DNA from: Jannaschia seosinensis
Lineage (GTDB): Bacteria; Pseudomonadota; Alphaproteobacteria; Rhodobacterales; Rhodobacteraceae
Length of the DNA stretch: 64,000 nt
NCBI RefSeq assembly: GCF_001408515.1
Contig: NZ_CYPR01000160.1
Span: 1-64,000 of the forward strand
Direction of reading: 5' to 3'
Positions 8,862 to 18,573 of this stretch are shown in pieces. The notes beneath the pieces are model-generated. The model was not told the DNA's origin. It worked only from the letters and a program-made list of their open reading frames with translations, and ran no database searches. The number at the start of each line of letters is the position of its first letter. Positions within the stretch are counted from its first letter, which is position 1. The position numbers and the translations under genes were made by a program.

Positions 8862-10186
8862 GCCGTTTGTTCCATGCCCAGAAGGCCATGCGCCGCAAAC
8901 GCCAAGCCGCGCTGCAGCGCGGGGTCGTCGCGATCCTGGACGTGGGCACCTTCAAGACGGCCTGCCTCGTGCTGCGTTTCGAGGAGAACACGCCCGAGGG
9001 CGAGGGCGTGGGCCACATGGCGGGGCAGTCGAACTTTCGCGTGGTGGGCGCGACGATCACCCGTTCGCGCGGGGTGCGTCACGGCGAGGTCGACGCCATG
9101 CCCGAAACGGAGCGCGCGATCCGCACCGCCGTGCAGGGCGCGCAGAAGATGGCGGGCGTGCGGGTCGATCACGTCATCGCCTGCTTCTCCGGCGGGCGTC
9201 CGACGTCCTGGCCCCTGTCAGGGGAGGTGGTGCTCGATTCCGGACCGTGCAGCGTGCACGATATCGGCCGGGTCCTGTCGTCGATCGACACGCCCGATAT
9301 CGGGCCCGGGCGCGAGGTGCTGCATGCGCAGCCTGTGAATTTCGGTATCGATCACCGCACCACCCTGCGCGATCCGCGCGGACAGACCGGAGAGATGCTG
9401 CGTGCGGACATGCACCTGCTGTCGGTCGATGCGCATTCGATCGAGAACCTGCTGACCTGCATCCATCGCTGCGATCTGGAGGTGGCGGGCCTTGCCTCGG
9501 CGCCCTATGCCGCGGCGACCTCGGCGCTGGTGGAGGACGAGAAGGAGTTGGGCGCGGCCTGCATCGACATGGGTGCGGGCACGACCGGCATCTCGATCTT
9601 CATGCGCAAGCACATGGTCTATGCCGACACCGTTCCGTTCGGCGGCGCGCATGTGACCTCCGACATCAGCCAAGGGCTGCGGATTCCGGCCGTGGCTGCC
9701 GAGACGATCAAGACGCGGTACGGCGGTGTGCATGCCACCGGGATGGACGACCGCGAGCGGATCGCGCTCGAGGCCGATACCGGGGATTGGCACCACGACC
9801 GTCGCTCGGTCACCCGGACGGAGCTGATCGGGATCATCCGGCCGCGGGTGGAGGAGATCCTCGAGGAGGTGCGCGCGCGGCTGGATGCGGCGGGCTTCGG
9901 CGATTTGCCGAGCCAGCGGATCGTGCTGACCGGCGGGGCGTCGCAGATCCCCGGTCTCGATCTCATGGCGGGGCGGATCCTGGGCAGTCAGGTAAGGCTG
10001 GGTCGGCCACTGCGCGTGCAGGGGCTGCCCGAAGCGGCCAAGGGGCCGGCCTTTGCCGCATGCGTCGGTCTGTGCATGCAGGGCGCCGAGCCGCAGGACG
10101 AATTCTGGGACTTCGACGCGGTCTCGCCGCGGGCCTCGGGGCGGTCCCTGCGCCGGGCGGTCCGGTGGTTTCGAGACAACTGGTAG
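8858..10186 (+). CDS. ftsA: FtsA, actin-like divisome protein
   Basis: FtsA anchors FtsZ to the membrane and recruits later divisome proteins. The 442-residue protein is of the actin/Hsp70 ATPase fold: VAILDVGTFKTACL (phosphate 1, ~25-38), ACIDMGAGTTGISIF (phosphate 2) and IVLTGGASQIPGL (adenosine motif). The basic C-terminal end RSLRRAVRWFRDNW reads as the amphipathic membrane-targeting helix. It starts at a GTG overlapping the ftsQ stop (GTGA), which suggests translational coupling. A 149-bp gap with possible regulatory sites separates it from ftsZ. Confidence 0.96.
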   Translation: MSRLFHAQKAMRRKRQAALQRGVVAILDVGTFKTACLVLRFEENTPEGEGVGHMAGQSNFRVVGATITRSRGVRHGEVDAMPETERAIRTAVQGAQKMAGVRVDHVIACFSGGRPTSWPLSGEVVLDSGPCSVHDIGRVLSSIDTPDIGPGREVLHAQPVNFGIDHRTTLRDPRGQTGEMLRADMHLLSVDAHSIENLLTCIHRCDLEVAGLASAPYAAATSALVEDEKELGAACIDMGAGTTGISIFMRKHMVYADTVPFGGAHVTSDISQGLRIPAVAAETIKTRYGGVHATGMDDRERIALEADTGDWHHDRRSVTRTELIGIIRPRVEEILEEVRARLDAAGFGDLPSQRIVLTGGASQIPGLDLMAGRILGSQVRLGRPLRVQGLPEAAKGPAFAACVGLCMQGAEPQDEFWDFDAVSPRASGRSLRRAVRWFRDNW

Positions 10187-10240
10187 AAATAACGCGGTTT
10201 CCCGCCACCCGGCGTGTTTTTAGGGTGACGATGGGTGAAT

Positions 10241-10250
10241 GATTCGCTAA
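10241..10250 (+). promoter_or_regulatory. GATTCGCTAA motif in the ftsZ leader
   Basis: An exact copy of the 10-mer seen before ftsW sits in the ftsA-ftsZ gap, 85 bp before the preferred ftsZ ATG. It holds a GANTC (CcrM) site. ftsZ is methylation- and CtrA-regulated in Caulobacter, so cell-cycle control is a reasonable but unproven reading. Confidence 0.3.
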
Positions 10251-10335
10251 CTTGGGGCAAAAATAAGGCAGCCGCCCAAGGCGGCGGGAAACGAACGGCT
10301 CGAGGCAGGGCCAAAACCAGGTGGACAAGAGCAAA

Positions 10336-11898
10336 ATGACATTGAACCTCACCATGCCCGGCGCGAGCGCCGAAGTTGATCTGCGGCCGCGCATCACCGT
10401 GTTCGGTGTCGGCGGTGCCGGGGGCAATGCCGTCAACAACATGATCCAGAAGGACCTGGAGGGCGTCGAATTCGTCGTCGCCAACACCGACGCCCAAGCG
10501 CTGGCCCAGAACCAGTCGCAGGCGCGTATTCAACTCGGCGCGCGCGTGACCGAGGGCCTCGGCGCGGGTGCGCGGCCCCAGATCGGCGCTTCGGCCGCCG
10601 AGGAGACGATCGAGGAGATCGTCGATCACCTCGCCGGCGCGCATATGTGCTTCATCACCGCCGGCATGGGTGGCGGCACCGGAACCGGGGCTGCGCCGAT
10701 CATCGCGCAGGCCGCCCGCGAGTTGGGCATTCTGACCGTCGGCGTCGTCACAAAGCCGTTCCAGTTCGAGGGCAACAAGCGGATGCGTCAGGCCGAGGAG
10801 GGCGTTGAGGCGCTCCAGAAGGTCGTGGACACACTCATCATCATTCCGAACCAGAACCTGTTCCGGCTTGCCAACGAGAAGACCACCTTCACCGAGGCGT
10901 TCAGCCTTGCCGACGATGTCCTTTACCAAGGCGTGAAGGGCGTGACCGACTTGATGGTGCGTCCGGGCATGATCAACCTCGACTTCGCCGACGTCCGCTC
11001 CGTGATGGACGAAATGGGCAAGGCGATGATGGGGACCGGTGAGGCCACCGGCGAGGATCGCGCCGTCGAGGCGGCCGAGAAGGCCATAGCGAACCCGCTG
11101 CTCGACGAGCTGTCGCTGAAGGGTGCGAAGGGCGTCCTGATCAACATCACCGGCGGACACGATCTGACCCTGTTCGAGATGGACGAGGCGGCGAACGCGA
11201 TCCGCAGCCAGGTGGACGAGGATGCCAACATCATCGTCGGCTCGACGCTGGATCCGTCGATGGAGGGCGTGATGCGCGTTTCCGTCGTGGCAACCGGGAT
11301 CGATGCGGTCGCCAACACCGCGGCCGATCCGCTGCCGCGTCGCCGGATGGCCGAGCCCGCCGCCGCGCCGCAGGAAGTGGCCGCCTCGGCGCCTGCCGCT
11401 GTCGCCGCGGCGCGCGAGGAGCCGAAGGCGGAGGCGCCCGCCATGCGCCGGGTTGGCGGTCAGACCTTCTTCGACGGGGTCGATCAGCAGGAGGCCGATG
11501 AGCAGGATGCTACCGAGAGCTTCTTCGGTGACGGCCGCTCCGACGACCTGCCGCCGCCGGCCTACACGCCCGTACAGGCTGCACCGGCCCAGCACGCCGC
11601 CGAGCCGCCGCAGGCCGCCTTTGCCGCGCCCCGCGCCGCCGGCACGCCGACGCCCGAAGCGATGGAGCGTCTGCGCGCCGCCGTTCTCAACGGCGAACGC
11701 CGCGCCGAGCCGGCCCGCCCCGCGGCCGCGCCCGAGCATGGAACGCGGTTCGGGATCGGCTCGCTCATCAACCGGATGACGGGAACAGGCGCGGACACGC
11801 CCGTTCACCGCCCCGCCCCCGCCCCGAAGGAGGAGCGCGATCAGGCGGAGGACGAGCGTATCGAGATCCCCGCGTTCCTGCGCCGTCAGGCGAACTGA
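10336..11898 (+). CDS. ftsZ: FtsZ, tubulin-like division GTPase
   Basis: FtsZ polymerises with GTP into the Z ring at midcell. The 520-residue protein has the GTP-binding motif [13 protein letters not shown], the tubulin signature [12 protein letters not shown], and T7-loop and C-terminal subdomain sequence through about residue 320. An Ala/Pro/Glu-rich linker of about 180 residues follows, then the conserved C-terminal peptide [10 protein letters not shown] that binds FtsA and ZipA-type partners. I prefer ATG 10336 (MTLNLTMPG) because related FtsZ proteins begin there; an in-frame GTG at 10321 adds five residues. A hairpin terminator follows. Confidence 0.97.
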   Translation: MTLNLTMPGASAEVDLRPRITVFGVGGAGGNAVNNMIQKDLEGVEFVVANTDAQALAQNQSQARIQLGARVTEGLGAGARPQIGASAAEETIEEIVDHLAGAHMCFITAGMGGGTGTGAAPIIAQAARELGILTVGVVTKPFQFEGNKRMRQAEEGVEALQKVVDTLIIIPNQNLFRLANEKTTFTEAFSLADDVLYQGVKGVTDLMVRPGMINLDFADVRSVMDEMGKAMMGTGEATGEDRAVEAAEKAIANPLLDELSLKGAKGVLINITGGHDLTLFEMDEAANAIRSQVDEDANIIVGSTLDPSMEGVMRVSVVATGIDAVANTAADPLPRRRMAEPAAAPQEVAASAPAAVAAAREEPKAEAPAMRRVGGQTFFDGVDQQEADEQDATESFFGDGRSDDLPPPAYTPVQAAPAQHAAEPPQAAFAAPRAAGTPTPEAMERLRAAVLNGERRAEPARPAAAPEHGTRFGIGSLINRMTGTGADTPVHRPAPAPKEERDQAEDERIEIPAFLRRQAN

Positions 11899-12228
11899 GG
11901 CGAATCGGCTCCCGCGCGCCACAATTCTGCGGCGTGACATCGAATGAGAATGGCGGTCTTCGGGCCGCCATTCGCGTTTTCGCCGCCCTTGCCGCATCAC
12001 GTTTGCACGTGGCATTCGGCGAAGGGTGGCGCGCAGGACAGGATACTAGGCGCCTGATTCCGCGGTGGATTTCACGGCTCCTTCGGGAACCGGCGAAATT
12101 CCGCGCATCCTGCGGGGCTCCTGTTTCACACCGTAACGACCGTTGAATTGCGTGGCGGCGGGGCCGCGCCTAGCTCCAGACTCGTGAAAAGCGCCCGTCA
12201 GTGGCGTAGGGAACGATCGGAGCAGATC
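11899..12228 (+). other. Intergenic region between ftsZ and lpxC
   Basis: This 330-bp stretch holds the ftsZ terminator (11948-11980) and the lpxC leader. I see no credible gene; open frames crossing it are shadows of lpxC or of ftsZ on the other strand. The lpxC promoter should lie in the right half but I cannot place it with confidence. Confidence 0.6.
11948..11980 (+). terminator. Rho-independent terminator after ftsZ
   Basis: An 11-bp stem (gaatggcggtc at 11948-11958 with ggccgccattc at 11963-11973, one G-T pair) closes a TTCG tetraloop and is followed by gcgtttt. It lies 50 bp after the ftsZ stop and would separate ftsZ from lpxC. Confidence 0.8.
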
Positions 12229-13143
12229 ATGCAGACGACAGTCAGGAACATCATCCGTTTTCGCGGCACCGGCCTTCACCTCGGCCGCCCTGCACGGCTG
12301 ACCATTCATCCCGCGCCGGCGCATCACGGCATCTGGTTTCGTCGTTCCGACATTGAAGGCAACAACATGATCGCCGCGCGGCACGATGCGGTCGAGACGT
12401 CGCCGCTCTGCACGCTCCTCGTCAACGAGGCGGGCATTTCCGTCTCGACCGTGGAGCACGTGATGGCCGCGCTGTCCGGGTGCGGTGTGCACAACGCCAT
12501 CCTCGAGATCGACGGCCCCGAGGTTCCGATCCTCGACGGATCGGCGGCGGAATTCGTTCGCGGCATCCTCGCCACCGGTCTGCGTCCGCTCGATGCGCCG
12601 GTTCACGCGATCGAGGTCCTGCGTCGCGTTCATGTGCAAGATGGCGATGCGTCGGCGACGCTGATGCCTGCCGCCGAACTGGAGATCGACTTCTCCATCG
12701 ATTTTGCGGATGCGGCCATCGGGCATCAGCACAAGGTGCTGCGCCTGTCGAACGGGACCTTCGTGCGCGAACTCTGCGACAGCCGCACCTTCTGCCGTCG
12801 TGCCGATGTGGATGCGATGCAGCGGGCGGGGCGCGCGCTTGGCGGTTCGCTGGCCAATGCGGTCGTCGTGGACGGCGCGCTTATTGAGAACCCCGAGGGT
12901 CTGCGCCATGCCGATGAGGCCGTGCGGCACAAGATGCTCGACGCTCTGGGCGATCTCGCGCTCGCCGGAGCGCCGATCCTGGGCCGCTATACCGGTATCC
13001 GCGCCGGTCACGCGATGACGAACCGGGTTCTGCGCGCGCTGCTGAACGACCCGTTGGCCTATCGCATCCGGACGCTGAGCGAGGCGGATTGCCGTCTGCT
13101 GCCGGGCGCGGGTCTGGAGCATGATGTCTTCGCCCATCTGTGA
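12229..13143 (+). CDS. lpxC: LpxC, UDP-3-O-acyl-GlcNAc deacetylase
   Basis: LpxC is the zinc-dependent deacetylase for the committed step of lipid A synthesis. The 304-residue protein shows the two-domain family pattern: GTGLHLGRPARLTIHPA at the start, zinc-ligand region STVEHVMAALSGCGVHNA with H77 equivalent to E. coli H79, EIDGPEVPILDGSA, and in the second half HKMLDALGDLALAG and GHAMTNRVLRALL. ATG 12229 gives the family start MQTTVRN; the longer upstream frame lacks similarity. Its place after ftsZ is the classic end of the division cluster, here with its own leader. Confidence 0.96.
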   Translation: MQTTVRNIIRFRGTGLHLGRPARLTIHPAPAHHGIWFRRSDIEGNNMIAARHDAVETSPLCTLLVNEAGISVSTVEHVMAALSGCGVHNAILEIDGPEVPILDGSAAEFVRGILATGLRPLDAPVHAIEVLRRVHVQDGDASATLMPAAELEIDFSIDFADAAIGHQHKVLRLSNGTFVRELCDSRTFCRRADVDAMQRAGRALGGSLANAVVVDGALIENPEGLRHADEAVRHKMLDALGDLALAGAPILGRYTGIRAGHAMTNRVLRALLNDPLAYRIRTLSEADCRLLPGAGLEHDVFAHL

Positions 13144-13246
13144 TCGCGCAGGGGCCGGATTTCTGGACCCGGTCCTTCACACCCCGCGGCGGCCGTTCTA
13201 AGGTGCCGCGGGACCTTTGATGGGTCGGGGCAGGAAAGCGGACTTG

Positions 13247-14077
13247 ATGACGGCACGGCTTGGAAAATCGGCGGCGATCGTCGCGCTGAGCCTGATCCTT
13301 TCGGCATGCGGCGGTGACGACGAAACCCCCGCATTGGAGGATACGGCCCCGGAGGCGATCTTTCAGCAGGCGGAGCGGGAGCTTGCCCGCGGCGATGCAG
13401 AGGATGCGGCGCGTCTGTTCGGCGAGGTCGAGCGGCTCTATCCCTATTCCGAATGGGCGAAACGTGGGCTCATCATGCAGGCCTTTGCCTACCATAAGGA
13501 CCGCGACTACGAGAACGCGCGCGGCGCGGCGCAGCGCTACATCGATTTCTTTCCGGCCGACGAGGATGCCGCCTATGCGCAATATCTCCTCGCGCTGAGC
13601 TACTACGATCAGATCGACCAGGTGGGCCGCGATCAGGGTGTGACGTTTCAGGCGCTGCAGGCCTTGCGTGCCGTGATCGAGCGATATCCCGACAGCGAAT
13701 ATGCCCGCTCCTCTGTTCTGAAGTTCGATCTTGCCTTCGATCACCTTGCCGCCAAGGAGATGGAGGTGGGTCGCTATTACCTGAAGCGGGAGCATTATCC
13801 CGCTGCGATCAACCGCTTCCGCGCCGTGGTCGAGGAGTTCCAGACCACGACGCAGACGCCGGAGGCGCTGCTGCGGCTGGTGGAGGCATATCTCGCTCTC
13901 GGCCTGACCGACGAGGCCCAGACCGCTGGTGCGATTCTCGGCTACAACTTCCAGTCTTCGCCCTTCTACGACGACGCCTATCGGCAGCTTACGGGGCAGG
14001 GGTTGGCTCTCGAAGCGCAAGGGACGAATTGGCTGCGCTCGGTCTATGATCGCACCATCGCCGGCCGCTGGCTCTAG
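13247..14077 (+). CDS. bamD: BamD (ComL), outer-membrane assembly lipoprotein
   Basis: BamD is the essential lipoprotein of the BAM complex that inserts beta-barrel proteins into the outer membrane. The 276-residue product has a lipoprotein signal with lipobox LSAC (Cys21), then TPR-type repeats: EAIFQQAERELARGD, DAARLFGEVERLYPYSEW, YENARGAAQRYIDFFP and QALRAVIERYPDSEYA. ATG 13247 has aggaa about 10 nt upstream and puts the signal at the extreme N-terminus; TTG 13217 and ATG 13220 would add a charged tail. It lies between lpxC and recN. Confidence 0.92.
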   Translation: MTARLGKSAAIVALSLILSACGGDDETPALEDTAPEAIFQQAERELARGDAEDAARLFGEVERLYPYSEWAKRGLIMQAFAYHKDRDYENARGAAQRYIDFFPADEDAAYAQYLLALSYYDQIDQVGRDQGVTFQALQALRAVIERYPDSEYARSSVLKFDLAFDHLAAKEMEVGRYYLKREHYPAAINRFRAVVEEFQTTTQTPEALLRLVEAYLALGLTDEAQTAGAILGYNFQSSPFYDDAYRQLTGQGLALEAQGTNWLRSVYDRTIAGRWL

Positions 14078-14218
14078 TCGGATGAGATCGCTCGCAACGG
14101 CGGCACGGACGCACTAACTAGGCGTCATGCTCCGCACGGATGAGACCAGGGTTATGCGCATCACCGGGTTCCGGCGCGGAGCACGTGTCGGAACGGCAAG
14201 GAAGGTGATCGGGTAACC

Positions 14219-15883
14219 ATGCTTCGGACGCTCGAAATCAGGGACATGCTGATCATCGATCACCTCGCGCTGGAATTCCGGGCGGGATTGAACGTGCTGA
14301 CCGGTGAGACGGGGGCGGGCAAGTCGATCCTGCTCGACTCGCTGGGCTTCGTTCTGGGCTGGCGGGGGCGGGCGGAGCTGGTGCGGCAAGGGGCCGCGCA
14401 GGGCGAAGTCACCGCGAGTTTCGATCTGCCGCCCGACCATCCCGCGCGCGATGTTCTGGACGCGCACGAGATCGCGGCGGAGGAGGGCGAGTTGCTGCTG
14501 CGCCGCGTCAACACGAAGGAGGGGCGCAAGACGGCGTGGGTCAACGGAACCCGTGTCACCGGTGAGGTGCTGCGGGCCCTGTCCGATCGCCTGCTGGAAT
14601 TGCACGGCCAGCATGACGATCGCGGCCTTCTGGACGTCCGGGGTCACCGCACGCTGCTCGACGCGTTTGCGGGGGCGGACGGGTCGGCCACGCGGACCGC
14701 CTGGAGCCGCGTCGCCACCGCGCGCAAGGCCGAGGCCGAGGCCGAGGCCGTGGCGGAATCCGCGCGCGCTGAGGAGGATTTCCTGCGCCATGCCGTCGCC
14801 GAGTTCGACACGCTGCGCCCCGAGCCGGGGGAGGAGGCGGATCTCGACGCGCGCCGTCGCCTGATGCAGGGCGCCGCCCGGATCCGCGACGACGTGGCCA
14901 AGGCGCTGGAGGCGATCGGACCGCGCGGGGCCGAGGGGCAGATGATGGACGGAGTCCGCTGGCTCGAAGGGGCCTCGGATCAGGCGGGCGAGGCGCTGGC
15001 CGGTGCGATCGACGCGCTTGGCCGTGCGATGATCGAGCTTGGCGATGCACAGGCCGGAGTCGAATCGTGTCTCGACGCGCTGACCTTCGATCCGTCGGAG
15101 CTGGAGGAGGCGGAGGAGCGGCTTTTCGCGATTCGGGCCATGGCGCGCAAGCATGGCGTTCTGGCCGATGAATTGGCCGCCTTTGCGGACGATCTCCGCG
15201 GCCGGCTGGACATGCTCGACGCGTCCGAGGGCGGTATGGCTGAATTGCGCGAGGCCGTGGCCCGTGCCGAGGCGGATTATGCCGTGGCCGCCGATGCGCT
15301 GACCGCAATTCGGACGGAGGCGGCCGCCCGGCTCGACGCGGCAATGGCCGCCGAGCTTGCGCCGCTCAAGATGGAGCGCGCCGTCTTCGCCACCCGCGTC
15401 ACGCCCGGCACGCCGGGCCCGGGGGGCAAGGACGATGTGGCCTTCGAGGTCGCCACCAATCCGGGCGCGCCGTCAGGGCCGCTCGACAAGATCGCTTCGG
15501 GCGGGGAGTTGAGCCGCTTTCTCCTGGCGTTAAAGGTCTGCCTGACGGGGGGCGACCGAACGATGACCCTGATCTTCGACGAGATCGACCGGGGCGTGGG
15601 CGGGGCGACCGCCGATGCCGTCGGCCGTCGGCTCAAGGCGCTGGCCGAGGGGGGGCAGGTCCTCGTGGTGACCCACTCGCCGCAGGTCGCCGCACTCGGA
15701 GCGCATCACTGGCGGGTGGAAAAGCGGGTCGAGGCGCGTGGCGCGGCGGACACGACGCTTTCGACCGTCGTTCCGGTGGCCGAAACGGATCGGGTGGACG
15801 AGATTGCACGCATGCTTGCCGGCGATACGATCACCGACGCGGCGCGGGGGGCGGCGCGTGCCCTGCTCGAAGCCGCCGCTTGA
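14219..15883 (+). CDS. recN: RecN, DNA double-strand-break repair ATPase
   Basis: RecN is an SMC-like ATPase that works with RecA on double-strand breaks. The 554-residue protein has the N-terminal Walker A loop LTGETGAGKSILLDS (~28-42), a central region rich in Ala, Glu and Arg consistent with coiled coil, and the C-terminal half with signature ASGGELSRFLLALK and Walker B MTLIFDEIDRGVGG. It follows bamD after 141 bp. I saw no LexA-type operator that I would trust in the gap. Confidence 0.95.
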   Translation: MLRTLEIRDMLIIDHLALEFRAGLNVLTGETGAGKSILLDSLGFVLGWRGRAELVRQGAAQGEVTASFDLPPDHPARDVLDAHEIAAEEGELLLRRVNTKEGRKTAWVNGTRVTGEVLRALSDRLLELHGQHDDRGLLDVRGHRTLLDAFAGADGSATRTAWSRVATARKAEAEAEAVAESARAEEDFLRHAVAEFDTLRPEPGEEADLDARRRLMQGAARIRDDVAKALEAIGPRGAEGQMMDGVRWLEGASDQAGEALAGAIDALGRAMIELGDAQAGVESCLDALTFDPSELEEAEERLFAIRAMARKHGVLADELAAFADDLRGRLDMLDASEGGMAELREAVARAEADYAVAADALTAIRTEAAARLDAAMAAELAPLKMERAVFATRVTPGTPGPGGKDDVAFEVATNPGAPSGPLDKIASGGELSRFLLALKVCLTGGDRTMTLIFDEIDRGVGGATADAVGRRLKALAEGGQVLVVTHSPQVAALGAHHWRVEKRVEARGAADTTLSTVVPVAETDRVDEIARMLAGDTITDAARGAARALLEAAA

Positions 15884-15978
15884 TTGTGTAGAAGTCTTAA
15901 CTTCTGTTGCGTTTTTGAAATATTGCCGTACGCTCATGTCGTGTCCGGGGGGACTCCGACCGCTGCATGAGGTTCGAC

Positions 15979-17076
15979 ATGCTCAGCACTATGAGACACG
16001 AGGCCGACTGGCCGCGCCCTTCGCCTGTTGCGCACGCAACCGAAGCCACCGCCGCTGGACTCAATCGATGCAATGATGCGGCACGCCGCGCCGTGCTGGC
16101 TCTCGAAGCCGGCGGGTTCGGAAGCTGGGAATCGGATTTCCGCTCCGATACCGGCAAGGCCGACACCTTCGTGGCAGAGCTTTACGGGCTCGACGCTTCG
16201 CGCCCCTGCTGGTCGATGTCGGAGGTCCGCAACCGGATCCATCCCGAGGATCGGGGCCGCGTCGATGCGGCGACCCGGTTCGCCATCAAGCACCGGACGC
16301 TTTGCGAGGTGGAATTTCGGGACCGCAGTATCGACCCCCTGACCGGGGAGGAAGGCGCGCGCTGGCTCGCGGCGCGGGGACGGGTCGTGGAGTGGGAGCC
16401 GAGCGGCGCGCCGCGCAGCATGGTGGGCGTGACCTGGGACGCGACCGAGGCCGTGCGGCAGCGGCAGACGCGGGCCCTCATGGCCGATGAGATGAACCAC
16501 CGGGTGAAGAACGCCTTTGCCGTTCTGGGCTCTCTGGTGACGATTGGCGCGCGCGAGGCGGACAATCCCATAACTTTCGCTGCGGACCTTCGGCGTCAGA
16601 TCGGCATGCTGTCGGAGGCGCACGATGTCTCCGTTCGTCTGTCCGGTCGTGACGTGGGCCGGGAGGTCGAACTTCCGGCGGCCCGGATCCTCGAGGACGT
16701 TCTGGCGCCGTGGCGCGGGACGGCGGCGTTGACGCTCCGGGTGGACGAGACGTTGATGCTCGGCCGCTGTCGCGCGCCGGCCTTTGCCATGCTGGTCCAC
16801 GAACTGGCCACAAATGCGGTGAAATATGGCCCCTTGGGCGAGGTCGGCGGCGTACTTTCCGTTGCCTTGACGGCCGGACCCGACGGGCATCTGGAGATGG
16901 AGTGGAACGAGTGCCGCGCCGTGCCGGTTCCCGGTCGCAACGACCTCGCCGAGGAGGGATTCGGCTCGATCCTCATGCGGCACTGCCTCGGTGCGCTGCG
17001 CGGGCGGGTGCAGCGGGAACTGCGCGCGGAGGGTTTGTGGCTGAAGCTGACGACGGAGCCGGTTGGCCCTTACTGA
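15979..17076 (+). CDS. PAS-domain HWE-family sensor histidine kinase
   Basis: This is a probable cytosolic sensor kinase. An N-terminal PAS-like domain (GGFGSWESDF ... HPEDRGRV) is followed by an H-box EMNHRVKNAFAVLGSLV with the phosphoacceptor His, an N-box HELATNAVKYG, and the W-x-E signature (MEWNECR) that defines the HWE family, common in alphaproteobacteria. No transmembrane segment is visible. ATG 15979 has gagg 6 nt upstream; ATG 15967 is the alternative. No response regulator or sigma-factor gene is adjacent, so it is an orphan kinase and its signal is unknown. It converges on mgtE with a 4-bp gap. Confidence 0.88.
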   Translation: MLSTMRHEADWPRPSPVAHATEATAAGLNRCNDAARRAVLALEAGGFGSWESDFRSDTGKADTFVAELYGLDASRPCWSMSEVRNRIHPEDRGRVDAATRFAIKHRTLCEVEFRDRSIDPLTGEEGARWLAARGRVVEWEPSGAPRSMVGVTWDATEAVRQRQTRALMADEMNHRVKNAFAVLGSLVTIGAREADNPITFAADLRRQIGMLSEAHDVSVRLSGRDVGREVELPAARILEDVLAPWRGTAALTLRVDETLMLGRCRAPAFAMLVHELATNAVKYGPLGEVGGVLSVALTAGPDGHLEMEWNECRAVPVPGRNDLAEEGFGSILMRHCLGALRGRVQRELRAEGLWLKLTTEPVGPY

Positions 17077-17080
17077 TCCG

Positions 17081-18484
17081 TCAGATCAGCCAGATCGCCG
17101 CGAGGCCGAGGAATGCGAAGAAACCCACGACGTCGGTGACCGTCGTGACGAACGTGCCGGAAGCGAGCGCCGGATCGACGTTGATCTTGTCCAGCACGAT
17201 CGGAACGCCGACACCGGCCAGAGCCGCCACGATGAGGTTGATGACCATCGCGACCGCGATCACCACGCCCAGCATCGGCGTCCCAAACCAGACGAGGCCG
17301 ACGATGCCCATGATGGCGGCGAAGGCTCCGCCGTTGATGGCGCCCGCCACGACCTCGCGCCGGATGACGCGCCAGACGTTCGCGCCGGTCAGGTCGCGCG
17401 TCGCCAGCGCCCGCACCGCAACGGTCAGCGATTGCGTGCCCGCATTGCCCCCCATCGAGGCCACGATGGGCATGAGGACGGCCAGCGCCACGATCTCCGC
17501 GATGACCTGGTCGAATTGCGCGATGACCAACGATGCGATGATCGCCGTGAGGAGGTTGACGGCAAGCCAGGGAAACCGCCGCCGCACCACGTCCAGCGTC
17601 CGGTCCGACAGGCTTTCCTCCGCATCGACGCCGGCGAGGCGCAGGATGTCTTCCTCGGCTTCCTCGTCAAGGATGCGGATCGCGTCGTCGATGGTGATCA
17701 CGCCGAGAAGCCGGTCGTCGGCATCGACCACGGCGGCCGAGATCAGGTGATACTGATTGAATGCGTAGGCGACCTCGCGCTCGGGCTCGGTCGCCTCAAA
17801 TGTGCGAAAGCTTTCTTCCTCGATCTCGGCCAGCGGCGTGTCGCGCGGTGCGGCGAGGATCTTGCCCAGCGTCACGTGCCCCACCGGCCGCATTCGCGGG
17901 TCGACGAGGATGACGTGGTAGAATTGCTGCGGAAGCTCGTCCGCCTGGCGAAGATGGTCGACGGTCTGCCCCACGGTCCAGAAGGACGGCGCGACCACCA
18001 CCTCGCGCTGCATCAGGCGGCCGGCGGAATATTCGGGGAAGGCCAGCGCCCGTTCGACCGCGACCCGATCCACATCGTCGAGCGCGCCGAGAATGGCGTC
18101 GGCCTGATCCGAGTCGTCGAGGTTCTCGATCAGGTCGACGACGTCGTCCGTGTCGAGTTCGCGCACCGCCTCGGCCACGTCCTCGGCGGGCAGGGCGTTG
18201 AGGATCTCCTCGCGCAGGCCCTCGTCGAGTTCCGACAGGATTTCACCGTCGATATGGCCGGACCACAATTCAATCAGGGTCGCCCGCTCGCCCTCGCCGA
18301 TCTGCTCCAGCATGTCGGCGATGTCGGCACCGTGCAGCGGCTCGATCAGGTCGTCCAGCGCGGTTGGGTCGCGCGCCTCAAGCGCCTCGCGGATGGCACG
18401 AAGGCGCGGTTCGTCGAGCTCGATCTCATCCTCGATCTCGTCGTCGCGGTCGGCCTCTGTCACTTGCGGATCCGTATGGCTCAT
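17081..18484 (-). CDS. mgtE: MgtE, magnesium transporter
   Basis: MgtE is a gated Mg2+ channel of the inner membrane. The 467-residue protein has the cytosolic N domain (LDDLIEPLHGADIADMLEQ; EILNALPAEDVAEAV), a CBS-domain pair (VDPRMRPVGHVTLG; VDADDRLLGVITIDD), then five hydrophobic helices starting at RFPWLAVNLLTAIIASLVI with the pore motif MPIVASMGGNAGTQSLT. I start it at the ATG at 18484 (MSHTDPQ), preceded by gggggaa; the frame runs on upstream without family sequence. The 89-bp gap to the divergent guaD is too short for an M-box riboswitch. Confidence 0.95.
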   Translation of the reverse strand: MSHTDPQVTEADRDDEIEDEIELDEPRLRAIREALEARDPTALDDLIEPLHGADIADMLEQIGEGERATLIELWSGHIDGEILSELDEGLREEILNALPAEDVAEAVRELDTDDVVDLIENLDDSDQADAILGALDDVDRVAVERALAFPEYSAGRLMQREVVVAPSFWTVGQTVDHLRQADELPQQFYHVILVDPRMRPVGHVTLGKILAAPRDTPLAEIEEESFRTFEATEPEREVAYAFNQYHLISAAVVDADDRLLGVITIDDAIRILDEEAEEDILRLAGVDAEESLSDRTLDVVRRRFPWLAVNLLTAIIASLVIAQFDQVIAEIVALAVLMPIVASMGGNAGTQSLTVAVRALATRDLTGANVWRVIRREVVAGAINGGAFAAIMGIVGLVWFGTPMLGVVIAVAMVINLIVAALAGVGVPIVLDKINVDPALASGTFVTTVTDVVGFFAFLGLAAIWLI

Positions 18485-18573
18485 GGCGCGTTCCCCCGGT
18501 GGTCGGGGCCGGGATATAGGTCGTGGTCCGGAAGGGGTAGCGGGCATTTTGCCCCCGGCGTAGGGAGTGCGCC

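Noticed and set aside
18485..18573. Mg2+ riboswitch (M-box) before mgtE
   Set aside because: Only 89 bp to the divergent guaD, too short for an M-box, and no conserved core was seen.
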